A stretch of 33,775 bases of DNA from Singulisphaera sp. (GTDB lineage: Bacteria > Planctomycetota > Planctomycetia > Isosphaerales > Isosphaeraceae). The position numbers and the translations under genes were made by a program. This document shows, one piece after another, positions 1 through 8,256 of the stretch; within the stretch, counting starts at the first letter, position 1, and the number at the start of each line of letters is the position of its first letter. The notes below the pieces were generated by a model that ran no database searches, had not been told where the DNA came from, and worked only from the letters and a program-made list of their open reading frames with translations. The stretch covers positions 1 to 33,775 of the forward strand of contig DAIDJG010000321.1 in NCBI GenBank assembly GCA_027451445.1, in the 5' to 3' direction.

Positions 1-127
1 TCGGGTTAGTGTAAGAGGCCCTCGGTAGGTTGGGAGCCCGTTGCGCACGAGCCGGCAGAAAAGCGGTCGCAACTTCGACCCTCGCCATCGGTATTCGGCG
101 CCCAACTCGAACGTACAACGCATGAAG

Positions 128-514
128 CTATCGAATTTCGACGGAACTCGGTTTAGTTATTTCTGCAACGCTCAGTAAGACGGCCGCCAGTTGCACGGCG
201 TCATAAGCTCGCAAACCGTGAATCTCCGCTTGCCGCTCGGCATCCGAGAGCAGCGGGACGGTGATCTCACTGACGAGGTATTCCTGCGCAACATCGAGAC
301 GGAAACGAGCCAATGCCGCCGCGGCTGCCGCAGGCGAGATTGTCCTCCCGCGCTGGCGGCGGGCAATCGCGGCGCAGATTTCGACCGCCGTGATCCGGGC
401 CACGTAGACCGAATGCTGGGCTGCGGGATGGACCAATGCTTGTACCCAGGCTGTTCCGGTCTCTTGGACGTAACGTTTGATGACCGCGCTACTGTCCGGG
501 AAGTAAGCCGCCAC
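128..514 (-). CDS. PIN-domain toxin (VapC-like), short C-terminus
   Basis: A 128-residue PIN-domain protein, expected to be the ribonuclease toxin of a type II toxin-antitoxin pair. Three of the four usual acidic metal ligands are visible: Asp7 in FPDSSAVIKRY, Glu45 in AVEICAAI and Asp105 in LRAYDAVQLA. The start is a GTG two bases after the antitoxin stop, so the two genes are surely co-transcribed and probably translationally coupled. PIN toxins of this type usually run on for about 20-30 residues after the YDA-QLA helix, with a strand ending in S-A-D that carries the fourth acid. Here the protein stops 18 residues after that helix with a lysine/serine tail and no such motif. The toxin may therefore be C-terminally truncated and weak or inactive. 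The PIN fold call is firm; activity is uncertain. Confidence 0.88.
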   Translation of the reverse strand: MAAYFPDSSAVIKRYVQETGTAWVQALVHPAAQHSVYVARITAVEICAAIARRQRGRTISPAAAAAALARFRLDVAQEYLVSEITVPLLSDAERQAEIHGLRAYDAVQLAAVLLSVAEITKPSSVEIR

Positions 515-516
515 GG

Positions 517-813
517 TTAACGCCGCTCGCGGATAATGGTTTCCGAGAGGGGTTCTCCTTCAACGGCGATGGGCGTGAATTCCTGATAAGTTTCGAGTTC
601 GGGGCGAGCCGGCAAATGGCTGATCACACCGGCATCGAGCAATTGCCGGTTCAGCTCATCCGGTGTGAGGGCGGAGTGGGCAGAACGCTTGGCTCTGTGC
701 CGGAGAAAGAGGCGCACAGCTTCGGTGACCACGTCATCGGCCGAAGCGTAATGACCGTTGAAAACCTCGGCGTTGATTGAGGCTTCCAAATCCTTTGGCA
801 AATGAATCGTCAT
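517..813 (-). CDS. ParD/RHH-type antitoxin
   Basis: A 98-residue antitoxin partner of the downstream PIN toxin. The N-terminus (MTIHLPKDLEASINAEV) fits the ribbon-helix-helix DNA-binding fold of ParD/CopG antitoxins, followed by a helix with alternating hydrophobic residues (ADDVVTEAVRLFLRHR). The acidic C-terminal half ends in GEPLSETIIRERR, a tail I associate with this antitoxin family in cyanobacteria and planctomycetes; it probably wraps the toxin. The ATG at 813 was preferred over an in-frame start at 897 because the RHH strand begins right there and GGAG lies about 10 bases upstream. The antitoxin precedes the toxin with a 2-base gap. Autorepression through the RHH domain is expected from the family; no operator was identified. 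Confidence 0.87.
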   Translation of the reverse strand: MTIHLPKDLEASINAEVFNGHYASADDVVTEAVRLFLRHRAKRSAHSALTPDELNRQLLDAGVISHLPARPELETYQEFTPIAVEGEPLSETIIRERR

Positions 814-1144
814 GGCTGGCGTTCTCCAATACGGCTCTCCTATCATAATTCTTCCAGTGCCGCCACGGTAGCATCCAGGTTTGGCGAGAGTCTGCAATCA
901 CGGGGTCAGTCCCTACCGCTTGGGCGGCAGGAATCATGATTGTTCATGCGAGTCTTCCGGGGCGGAGAGAACCATTAGGTCGGACTGTGTTTTTAGTTTT
1001 TCGTGCCTGTTTACCTTTGCATCCCCTTCTGGTCAGGCACACAATGCACGCAACTTAGCTTGCTCTGAGGTGATTCGTTCCTGGATTCGGGTTATCTGGG
1101 GGAATGGGGACATTTGTCGCAACAGACTCTCAGGTCGCGCCAGG
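814..1144. other. Intergenic region upstream of the antitoxin
   Basis: About 330 bases without a credible gene. It must contain the promoter of the antitoxin-toxin pair on the minus strand, but no convincing -35/-10 was found. A weak interrupted repeat (GTGCCTG...CAGGCAC, around 1000-1043) is present. The last 20-25 bases before 1145 resemble the sequence just downstream of the gene ending at 6896, extending the similarity described for the adjacent pseudogene fragment. Confidence 0.5.
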
Positions 1145-1234
1145 TCACGCCACGCCGCTAATGTCGATCAGGTGGAGCTGACGCCCCTCGCTCGTATGGG
1201 CTGAGTCGATGCACACCCAGCGCTCGTCGCGGCT
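1145..1234 (-). pseudogene. 3' fragment of a beta-propeller gene paralogous to 6896-8164
   Basis: A 90-base remnant that reads as the last 29 codons plus stop of a paralogue of the gene at 6896-8164. The peptide runs from SRDERWVCIDSAHT to LIDISGVA. Comparing the two by eye gives 77 of 90 identical bases and 27 of 29 identical residues, with Gly to Ser and Tyr to His as the only changes. Most base differences are synonymous, so the parent copy was under protein-level selection before it was broken. The homology stops abruptly at the stop codon of the CheB/CheR kinase (1234-1236). That suggests an insertion or deletion joined the kinase gene to the end of a lost propeller gene. No start codon or upstream domain remains. 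Confidence 0.85.
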
Positions 1235-4200
1235 TACTCGGATTGCTTCTGCTCCTGGCCATTGCCAATTTCCTTGCTGATCATGCAGGACACCAGGGTC
1301 CCGCCGCGGTCCGCCGGACCAATGGTCAGTCCGGCGTTGATGAGGCCAGCCCGGTAACGCATGATCTTCAGCCCGATTCCCTTGCTCTCCGGCGCCTCCG
1401 AGGGGAGCCCACTCCCGTCATCCCGGACGCGAAGCACGAGGGACCGCTCGACGCTTTCCCGGCTGATCCTGATGTTCTTCGCCCCGCTATGCTTGAGGGC
1501 GTTGGAGACGGCTTCCTTGGCGATGCCGTAGAGGTGCGTGGCCGTTTGATTATCCTCCACGAGCACCGGCTCCCGGCACTCGAACGTGCAGGTCACGCCG
1601 TGCAGTTCGCTGGTCCGGGACGCAAGTTCCGCAAGGGCGGCCATGAGTCCGGGCGCGTCCACTTCCGCCGGGATCAGGCCTCGGGAGAGAGCCCGGACCT
1701 GCCCGAGCACCCGCTTGACTCCCTCCGCGATCTTGGTGGCGAGGACCGCTTCGCCGGGGGATGTTTTCGTGAGGGCCTCCACCAGGGCCTCGGCCAGCAG
1801 CCCGAGGGCGGTCAGCTCCTGGCCGCTGCTGTCGTGAAGCTCACGGCCGATGCGCCACTGCTCCATCGTTGCCGCCTCGAGCACCTCCTGCTCCAGGGCC
1901 TTCCGGACGCTGAGGTCGCGGAGCACCCCGCTGAAGAAGCGCTGGGTCCGGTCCAGATACTCGCTGACGGACAGGTCCACCGGGAACGTCGAACCGTCCT
2001 TGCGGCGGCCCCGGACCTCGCGGCCGATGCCGATGATGTGCGGCTCGCCGGTACGCAGGTAGCGCCCCACGTATTCGTCATGGGCCTCTCGGTGGGGAGA
2101 CGGCATCAGCATCTTGACGTTCTGGCCGAGCATCTCGGCGGCCGTGTAACCGAACATCCGCTCCGCCGCGGGGTTCACTGAGGCGATGGTCCCGTGCTCG
2201 TCGGCGGTGATGATGGCGTCCACCGCCGTGTTGACGATGGTCTGGAGTCGGTCCTGGCTCTCTTCCCGCAAGCGCTCGGCCTGCCTACGCACGGAGACGT
2301 CCTCGATGGCGAGCAGGATGAGGTGGCTGGGCTCGCCCTCGAGCTGGACCACGCGGTGGGCGTTGAGCAGCATCGTACGCCGCCCGATCCCGGGGAAGTC
2401 GTGCTCCACCTCGAAGTCCTCGAAGTGGCTGTTCTGGGGCAGGAGCTCTTCCAGGAGCGTCCGCAGCCGAGGGATGTCCCACTGCCGGTCGCCGAGCTCG
2501 TAGATGAGCCGGCCCTCGGTGTTCTTCGGATTGACCCGGAACGTCTGGTAAAAGGCCCGGTTCGCCGTCCGCACCCGCAGCCGCCCGTCCAAGACGATCA
2601 GCGGCTCCCGCACCGTCTCGACGATGCTGACGGAGTAGTCGCGCGACTCCGCGACCTGCTGTTCCCGGCGCTTGAGCACGCCGATGTCAATCAGCATCAG
2701 GACCACGCCGCCGATCTTCTGGTCCAGGGTCTTGTACGGCCGGAGGTACAGCTTGTGCCAGGAGCCCCTGTCGTCCTGGACTTCCCGCTGCTTGATCTCC
2801 AGGGTGTCGACCACCGCGTGCGCCAGCGATTCCAGGTCGGGGACGTGGACCTTGAGCTTGAGATCGCCGATCGGCCGCCCCACGTCCCCAGGGAGCAGGT
2901 TCAGCGCCCGGCGGGCCCCGGGGGTAAACCGGCGGATGCAGAGGTCGGCCCCCACGACGACGATCGGGATGTTGGTTGCCTCGATGAGGTTCACCAGGTC
3001 GTCGCTCAGCTCGTCGGCAGTGCGGATCCGGCTCCGCAGCTCGTCGTTGACGGTGGTCAGCTCCTCGTTCGTCGCCTGCAGCTCCTCCTTGGCGGTTTGG
3101 AGCTCTTCGTTGGTGCTCTGCAGTTCCTCGTTGGTGGAGACGACCTCTTCGTTGGCGGCCCGCAGCGCTTCGTTGGCGCCCTCCTTCTGTTCAATGACGG
3201 ATTGGAGAAAGGACTTGGTTGTCTCCAGCTCGTGCTGCAGCAGGCCGGTTACCCGCTCATCGGCGGACTCCTCGTCGGGGGTGAGCGGTATGCGTGCGCG
3301 GGGCGCGGCGGCACCGGCTGCGGGGCGCGCCTCCTCGAACATCACCACGAAGTGGCGAGTCCCCGGAGCCAGGTCGGCGATGGGGATTACCACGAGGTCG
3401 ATCTCGCGGTAGTGGCCGTTGCTCTTGACCCGCACCCCGCTCTTGCGTGCCGGGGCGTTGTCCCGCTTGGCGCGGTCGAGGGTGGCACCCAGCTCCGGGA
3501 GCAACCCGTCGCGTGCCATCAGGAGCAGGTTCGCCGTGGGAGGCCCCGGGGCCGGCTTGAGATAACTCCCGGTATCGCCGCGGAACTGGACGATGCGCAG
3601 GTTCTCGTCAACCACGATCCCGGGCGGGGCGTAGTAGGACAATACCAGCCGGTCGGCCTCACGGTAGAGATCCGGGACGCCTCGAGCTGACGAAGGCGCT
3701 ACTTCGTGCACGACGACCTGGGTCCGGCGCGGGGCGCCGGGGCTGTAGTCGAAAGTCAACTGGCTGGGGATCGCGGTCCGGACGTAGAACGTGTACCGCT
3801 TGTCCGCCATCTGGAAGAGGTCGGTGAAGCTGCCCACGGTCTCGCTGTTGCCGAGGACGAGGAAGCCTCCGGGCTTGAGGGCGTAGTGGAAGATGGGTAG
3901 AACCTGACCCTGCAGGATCCGCCCCAAATAGATCAGGACGTTGCGGCAGCTAATCAAATCGAGTTGCGAGAACGGTGGGTCCTTGGTCACGTCCTGGCGG
4001 GCGAAGACGCAGAGGTCACGGACCACCCTGCTGATCTCGTAACCCTGGTTGGTCTTCACGAAGAACTTCTGCAGCCTCTCGGCGGAGACCTCGGCCGCGA
4101 TCCCCTCACCGTAAACGCCGGCCCGGGCTACCTCGATGGCCCGATCGCTGATGTCCGTGGCGAAGATCTTGATCGGCGTGGCGTTCGCCGCGTTCCCGAG

Positions 4201-5331
4201 ATACTCCAGGAGGCAGATGGCCAGGGAGTAGGCTTCCTCGCCAGTGGCGCACCCCGGCACCCAGACGCGCAGCGGTGCGCCAGAGGGCCGGCCCTGCATC
4301 AACCGGGGCAAGACGGATGCCTTGAGTGCCTCGAACACTTCCGGGTTACGGAAGAAACCGGTCACGAGGATCAGGACTTCTTCCGACAGTCTGTGGAGCT
4401 CGGCCGGATCGTCGCGCAGGCACTGCAGGTACTCGGCCAGCGTGGACACCCGCCGCACCACCAGCCGGCGCTCGATGCGGCGGCGCAACGTCGAGTGCTT
4501 GTACTCCAGGAAATCCACACCAGTGGCGGCGCTCATCAGCCGGACGATCTGGAGGAAGGGGTCCTCCTTCTCCGGTGCGGCCAACGGTCGGGCATCTTCG
4601 GGCGGGGAGTGCCAGGGGTGACGGGCGATGCGGAGCAGCTCCGCGGCGATGAGCGAAGGCGACAGGACGTAATCGACCGTGCCCGAGTCGATGGCGCTCT
4701 GGGGCATGCTGCGGAACCGGGCCGTGTGGTCCTGGGCAAAGGTGATGCCCCCTTCGGCCTTGATCGCCTTCAGGCCGCGAGTGCCGTCCGAGCCGTTCCC
4801 CGACAGGATCACGCCACTGGCCTGGCTGCCCCGGTCCTCGGCCAGGGAGGCCAGGAAGGTATCAACGGGCATGTGCATCCCCCGCATTTCCGCGCGGGGG
4901 ACGAGGTGAAGGATGTCCTGGGCGATCACCATGTCGCAGTCGGGCGGTATGACATAGAGGTGGTTCGGCTCGACGGCCATGCCGTCTTCGACCTCGTGGA
5001 CCGGCATCGGGGTGACCCGCGCCAGGATCTTGCCCAGGGCGCTCTTCTGCTCCGGGTCCAGGTGCGTGACGACCGCGAAGGCGAGCCCGCTGTCGGCTGG
5101 CATCGCCTGAACCAGTTCCGTGAGCGCCTCGAGCCCGCCGGCCGAGGCGCCGATACCGACCACCGGTGGACGCGGCCGACGCCCCTCTGTCTCTGAACTC
5201 GAGGGTGAAGGATCGGCTTCGGCCACCTGCGGGGCCGACTCTTGAGGCTCCTCGGGAGTCTGGTTGGGTTGGCCGTCGACCTTCTTCTCTTCGGAAGCGG
5301 TCGCCCGCCCCGTTTGATTCTTCCGGGCCAT
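1234..5331 (-). CDS. CheB-CheR-PAS hybrid sensor histidine kinase
   Basis: A 1365-residue cytoplasmic signalling protein. A charged leader (1-55) is followed by a CheB methylesterase domain (about 55-235) with catalytic Ser63 (GIGASAGG), His90 (THLD) and Asp182 (GNGSDGT). A CheR methyltransferase comes next (about 255-500; SAM-binding GCATGEEAYS at 360-369). Then come a PAS-like region, a coiled coil of NEELQ/NEEL repeats (about 700-757), two or three PAS domains (about 760-1130) and a HisKA_3-type kinase (RELHDSSGQEL, phospho-His near 1166) with a HATPase (EAVSNALKHSG; DDGSGLP). CheB lacks its usual receiver domain, and no receptor or CheA gene is nearby. It therefore probably works outside chemotaxis and needs an unlinked NarL-type regulator. 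The ATG start has GGAAGGAG upstream. There is no transmembrane segment. Confidence 0.95.
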   Translation of the reverse strand: MARKNQTGRATASEEKKVDGQPNQTPEEPQESAPQVAEADPSPSSSETEGRRPRPPVVGIGASAGGLEALTELVQAMPADSGLAFAVVTHLDPEQKSALGKILARVTPMPVHEVEDGMAVEPNHLYVIPPDCDMVIAQDILHLVPRAEMRGMHMPVDTFLASLAEDRGSQASGVILSGNGSDGTRGLKAIKAEGGITFAQDHTARFRSMPQSAIDSGTVDYVLSPSLIAAELLRIARHPWHSPPEDARPLAAPEKEDPFLQIVRLMSAATGVDFLEYKHSTLRRRIERRLVVRRVSTLAEYLQCLRDDPAELHRLSEEVLILVTGFFRNPEVFEALKASVLPRLMQGRPSGAPLRVWVPGCATGEEAYSLAICLLEYLGNAANATPIKIFATDISDRAIEVARAGVYGEGIAAEVSAERLQKFFVKTNQGYEISRVVRDLCVFARQDVTKDPPFSQLDLISCRNVLIYLGRILQGQVLPIFHYALKPGGFLVLGNSETVGSFTDLFQMADKRYTFYVRTAIPSQLTFDYSPGAPRRTQVVVHEVAPSSARGVPDLYREADRLVLSYYAPPGIVVDENLRIVQFRGDTGSYLKPAPGPPTANLLLMARDGLLPELGATLDRAKRDNAPARKSGVRVKSNGHYREIDLVVIPIADLAPGTRHFVVMFEEARPAAGAAAPRARIPLTPDEESADERVTGLLQHELETTKSFLQSVIEQKEGANEALRAANEEVVSTNEELQSTNEELQTAKEELQATNEELTTVNDELRSRIRTADELSDDLVNLIEATNIPIVVVGADLCIRRFTPGARRALNLLPGDVGRPIGDLKLKVHVPDLESLAHAVVDTLEIKQREVQDDRGSWHKLYLRPYKTLDQKIGGVVLMLIDIGVLKRREQQVAESRDYSVSIVETVREPLIVLDGRLRVRTANRAFYQTFRVNPKNTEGRLIYELGDRQWDIPRLRTLLEELLPQNSHFEDFEVEHDFPGIGRRTMLLNAHRVVQLEGEPSHLILLAIEDVSVRRQAERLREESQDRLQTIVNTAVDAIITADEHGTIASVNPAAERMFGYTAAEMLGQNVKMLMPSPHREAHDEYVGRYLRTGEPHIIGIGREVRGRRKDGSTFPVDLSVSEYLDRTQRFFSGVLRDLSVRKALEQEVLEAATMEQWRIGRELHDSSGQELTALGLLAEALVEALTKTSPGEAVLATKIAEGVKRVLGQVRALSRGLIPAEVDAPGLMAALAELASRTSELHGVTCTFECREPVLVEDNQTATHLYGIAKEAVSNALKHSGAKNIRISRESVERSLVLRVRDDGSGLPSEAPESKGIGLKIMRYRAGLINAGLTIGPADRGGTLVSCMISKEIGNGQEQKQSE

Positions 5332-5545
5332 CGCCGCTCCTTCCTCGTTGTCCGATCGCAGTTACTGCGGGAGAGGGGCACGCCGATGCCGACGTCGGCC
5401 GGCGCGTCCCGCCGCATCAGCGCCGGATCTCGGAGGCACCGCCAGTATACTCGGTCACCCGCCAGGAGCGAGGTCGGCGATGCGCCGACTCGTTGCGCAA
5501 TCGGCGTTGGGCATCGACAACGAAAAACGGCTGCGACCAATTTTC

Positions 5546-5822
5546 TAGAGCGCCGAACGGTTGGATTGCGCACGGCGACAACCAATCAAAACACAGAAGC
5601 ATCAGAACTCCCTCCCCCCTTGTGGGGGAGGGTTGGGGTGGGGGGTTCCGCGCAACCAGTAACCGTGCGACGGCCCCCCCACCCCAGCCCTCCCCCACGA
5701 TGGGGGGAGGGAGGATGCTTTGCCCACGCCCGTAACGTTAAGGCGCGTCCGGAAGTTTGGGATGATGTAGAGCGGGGACCGTCGGTGCCTGATCGTGTGC
5801 AACCCAACCGTTAAGCGCTCTA
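5546..5822. mobile_element. MITE-like element, family A copy 1
   Basis: A 277-base element bounded by imperfect terminal inverted repeats. The left end begins TAGAGCGCCGAACGGTTGG and the right end, read on the other strand, TAGAGCGCTTAACGGTTGG. About 24 of the first 28 bases match. Both ends carry TA, consistent with a TA target duplication as made by IS630/Tc1-mariner transposases. No transposase gene is inside. A very G+C-rich inverted repeat sits in the middle (5608-5713). The same terminal sequence bounds the element at 13925-14152, so this is a repeated family, not a chance palindrome. Confidence 0.75.
5608..5713. repeat. Nested G-rich inverted repeat
   Basis: Two arms of about 42 bases, one starting CTCCCTCCCCCCTTG and the other ending GGGGGGAGGGAG, are near-perfect inverse complements around a loop of roughly 20-25 bases containing an AACCGT core. 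The arms consist of alternating runs of five to seven C or G, so either strand could also form G-quadruplexes. It lies inside the larger MITE-like element and may be a separate insertion into it. Confidence 0.8.
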
Positions 5823-5931
5823 AATCAGGGAGCGCATCAGATGAGGCAGTCGACAGCGATTAGCCGATTTTTATGCGTGCCCGGTATCTCCGCACTCAAA
5901 GCCGTGATGCGATTCAGTCGGTGCAGATCAC

Positions 5932-6723
5932 TCAAGTTTCATCCTGATTACGATCTCCCCACGGCGCGTTCTCATCCGGCGGTGTGCCGTGTTCGACGAG
6001 GTGCTGGAAGTCCGCTGGGCACACGTCCCAGGCTGCTCTGTAGGTTCGCTCCAGTGGTACGTTCACGTAGCTAGCCATGTCCAGCCAAGCGGGCATGTCC
6101 GGCAATTGGGCCCCCACGCGGAGTGGTTCGATAAACGCCTCGGGGGTCAATTCCACGACCGGCGCAGCCGCGCGGTGAGAGGCGAGCAAGAGCGGTTCAT
6201 CGGCGGGAAGTTCGAAAGGAACACCGTCGTCAAATTCATCCCAGATGAGTTTGTGCAGGGTCTGGGGATCTTGCGAGCCTGGGGGGAAGGGATCAACGAT
6301 CAGGAGGTTGATCCCCCGTCTGAGGAAGTCGACTGCTTTGGCAACGAATTCACGGACGGCGATTTTGCCCGCCTTGTTTCCCGGCGACACCACCTCGATC
6401 GCGCAGACCACGTCTCCCAGGTGATGGCGCACAACCACCCGATTGGCCCGCTCGTGGAACCTCGCTTCTCGAGGCCGAACGGTCATCCGCGTGCGCGGGG
6501 CCTCGAGTGTGGTCAGGGCGACGCCGGGAAGGGACGGCATTTGGCTCCGCCGTTGCACGGCCAAAACATCGGGATACAGGCCGGAGGAGTATTGTTCGAC
6601 AAGTGCGGAATAGCCAGGAGGCAACAGTCCGGCGTTGAGAGTGTTGCAGATCGAGATCGTCCACTGCTGGCGAAAGTGATGATAAATCGTGGCCGGAACC
6701 CGTTTCCAATCGTGCATTGGCAT
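5932..6723 (-). CDS. DUF4058 family protein
   Basis: A 263-residue protein starting MPMHDWKRVPATIYHHF, the hallmark N-terminus of DUF4058, a family abundant in planctomycetes and cyanobacteria and of unknown function. Residues that could form a PD-(D/E)XK-like nuclease core are visible: Glu43, Pro-Asp at 51-52 (GLYPDVLAV), then Glu110 in CAIEVVSPGNKAGK with Lys117 and Lys120 close behind. The same PD...E-V-x-S-P pattern marks the Uma2-like branch of that superfamily. That functional link is inference. The ATG at 6723 is the first Met of the conserved start. It is a stand-alone minus-strand gene, 172 bases upstream (in transcription order) of nothing obviously related. There is no signal peptide, so it should be cytoplasmic. 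Confidence 0.85.
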   Translation of the reverse strand: MPMHDWKRVPATIYHHFRQQWTISICNTLNAGLLPPGYSALVEQYSSGLYPDVLAVQRRSQMPSLPGVALTTLEAPRTRMTVRPREARFHERANRVVVRHHLGDVVCAIEVVSPGNKAGKIAVREFVAKAVDFLRRGINLLIVDPFPPGSQDPQTLHKLIWDEFDDGVPFELPADEPLLLASHRAAAPVVELTPEAFIEPLRVGAQLPDMPAWLDMASYVNVPLERTYRAAWDVCPADFQHLVEHGTPPDENAPWGDRNQDET

Positions 6724-6895
6724 GGCTCATCCTCCCAAAGAATTCTACCACGCCCTGCGTAAGCGCGAAACTGGCCGAACACTCAACGCGGGACCTCCGC
6801 GGGCAAAAAGGGGACGGGCACCTCGAAGACCAGGAGCCAGTCTCCCCTTATCCGGCTCCGCTCCACTTCAGCGACAGCCTCTCAGCGCGCCCCGG

Positions 6896-8164
6896 TTACG
6901 CTACGCCGCTGATGTCAATCAGGTAAAGCTGGCGGCCCTCACCCGTGTGAGCGGAGTCGATGCACACCCAGCGCTCGTCGCGGCTGAGGCGCGGATGGGT
7001 GTCCACACGCCATTCACCGGTGTATTCGGGCGGAGAAGGGAACTCGCCAAGGTCGATGCGGCGGTTCGTGGCGATGTGGTAGAGGTGCGGCGTCTGAATG
7101 CGGCGCGTGCCTTGCGGGTAGGTGTCGTTCAAGATCCACTCATTATTGCGCAGGTAGGTGAGGTGCCCGCTCTTGTCGAGCACGCCGCGGCCGATCTCCG
7201 CGACGATGCCCGAGTCTTTGTCTTCGAACAGGAAATCGCCCCAATCATCGTTGCCGAGCCAACCCTTGGCCTGGGACAGGATGTGCGTGGCATCGCGCCA
7301 GATGAAGTGGGACGCGTAGCCGTTCGGGATGACGATGCGTAGGTCGCTGCCGTCGAGGTTCGCGGTGATGAGGCGTGTCAAATGACCGCCGCCGGGCTGC
7401 GTCCAGCGATGCAACAGAATGAAGCGTTTGCCGTCCGGGCCGACGAGCAGGTGATAGGCGTGATGCTTTGACGTCGCGTGGTTTTTCACCACCTCGCCGC
7501 GCGTCGCGAGCGTCTTGTGACTAACGATGAGCCGCTTGGCGCCGGATTCCAGGTTCACATGGGTCACCCCGCTTCCCGACGGTGCCATGTCGTTGAAAAA
7601 CGGGTCGCGAATGCCCGCATAGCCGTATCCCGGCCTGCAATCGGCCACGCGGGCGAAATCACAGCTCACCGCCTCTTTGCCGTTCGGTGCCAGTGCGTAG
7701 ATCGGCGCGGGGAGCGTGTGCTTGTCTCCGGTGTTCACATCCATGATCCGGCTTACGAAGCGGTCCTTCTCGCGGTCGTTCCAGATCACTTTCGACGCCG
7801 TGCCGGGAATCCATTGCAGCATACAGCCCTGTTGCCAGCACCATGCGTTCGATGTGCCGAGGGGTATCCATCGGTCCTTGTCGTGCAGATCGATCATGCC
7901 CACCTCGATCACGTCATCGGCCGTGGGCGAGCGGTGCTCGAAGCGAACGCGGTTGCTGAGCACGAAGCGATGATCGGGCGAGAACTGCAGTTTGTCGTAG
8001 TAGCCAAACCAATGGAACATTCCGCGCGTGATCTGGCGGACGGGCGGAAACGCCTTGTCGGCGGCTGCTGACGGGCTTCGGGCACCAAGAAGACCGCCAG
8101 CGGCAGTCGCCGTAGCGGCGGCCCTGAGAAACGCTCGCCGGTTGCTCGCGTCGTGAAGTCTCAT
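6896..8164 (-). CDS. Tat-exported beta-propeller protein
   Basis: A 422-residue protein with a twin-arginine signal (Arg9-Arg10 in NRRAFLRAAA, hydrophobic alanine-rich segment, processing expected near residue 36). The rest is made of WD40/TolB-like propeller repeats: strands such as FSPDHRFVLSNR, GPDGKRFILLHRW and LSRDERWVCIDS, each with the D-G/D-x-R-hydrophobic signature. It resembles the oligogalacturonate-lyase-like propeller proteins annotated as hypothetical in many planctomycetes, so a role in polysaccharide binding or cleavage in the periplasm is possible but unproven. The ATG at 8164 is preferred over a TTG two codons upstream; CGGGGAC lies about 10 bases before it. A 29-codon fragment of a second copy lies at 1145-1234, so the genome has carried at least two. 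Confidence 0.8.
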   Translation of the reverse strand: MRLHDASNRRAFLRAAATATAAGGLLGARSPSAAADKAFPPVRQITRGMFHWFGYYDKLQFSPDHRFVLSNRVRFEHRSPTADDVIEVGMIDLHDKDRWIPLGTSNAWCWQQGCMLQWIPGTASKVIWNDREKDRFVSRIMDVNTGDKHTLPAPIYALAPNGKEAVSCDFARVADCRPGYGYAGIRDPFFNDMAPSGSGVTHVNLESGAKRLIVSHKTLATRGEVVKNHATSKHHAYHLLVGPDGKRFILLHRWTQPGGGHLTRLITANLDGSDLRIVIPNGYASHFIWRDATHILSQAKGWLGNDDWGDFLFEDKDSGIVAEIGRGVLDKSGHLTYLRNNEWILNDTYPQGTRRIQTPHLYHIATNRRIDLGEFPSPPEYTGEWRVDTHPRLSRDERWVCIDSAHTGEGRQLYLIDISGVA

Positions 8165-8256
8165 GATCAACGTCCCCGAGCGGTTGACATCTGGATCACG
8201 TGAGCTGATCAGCCGAGTCCGCGAACTGGATGTCTGTTTTCAATAACATATGATGT

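Larger units (their letters stand above)
5332..5931. other. 600-base intergenic region with an inserted element
   Basis: Gene-free stretch between the divergent-facing 5' end of the kinase gene and the 3' end of the DUF4058 gene. About half is the MITE-like element at 5546-5822. The part nearest the kinase start (5332-5545) should carry its promoter; none was recognised. The remaining 5823-5931 shows nothing notable. Confidence 0.5.

Noticed and set aside
2194-3690. Long plus-strand open frame opposite the kinase gene (about 500 codons)
   Set aside because: It mirrors the kinase frame in G+C-rich DNA; low-complexity composition, no domain, no ribosome site.
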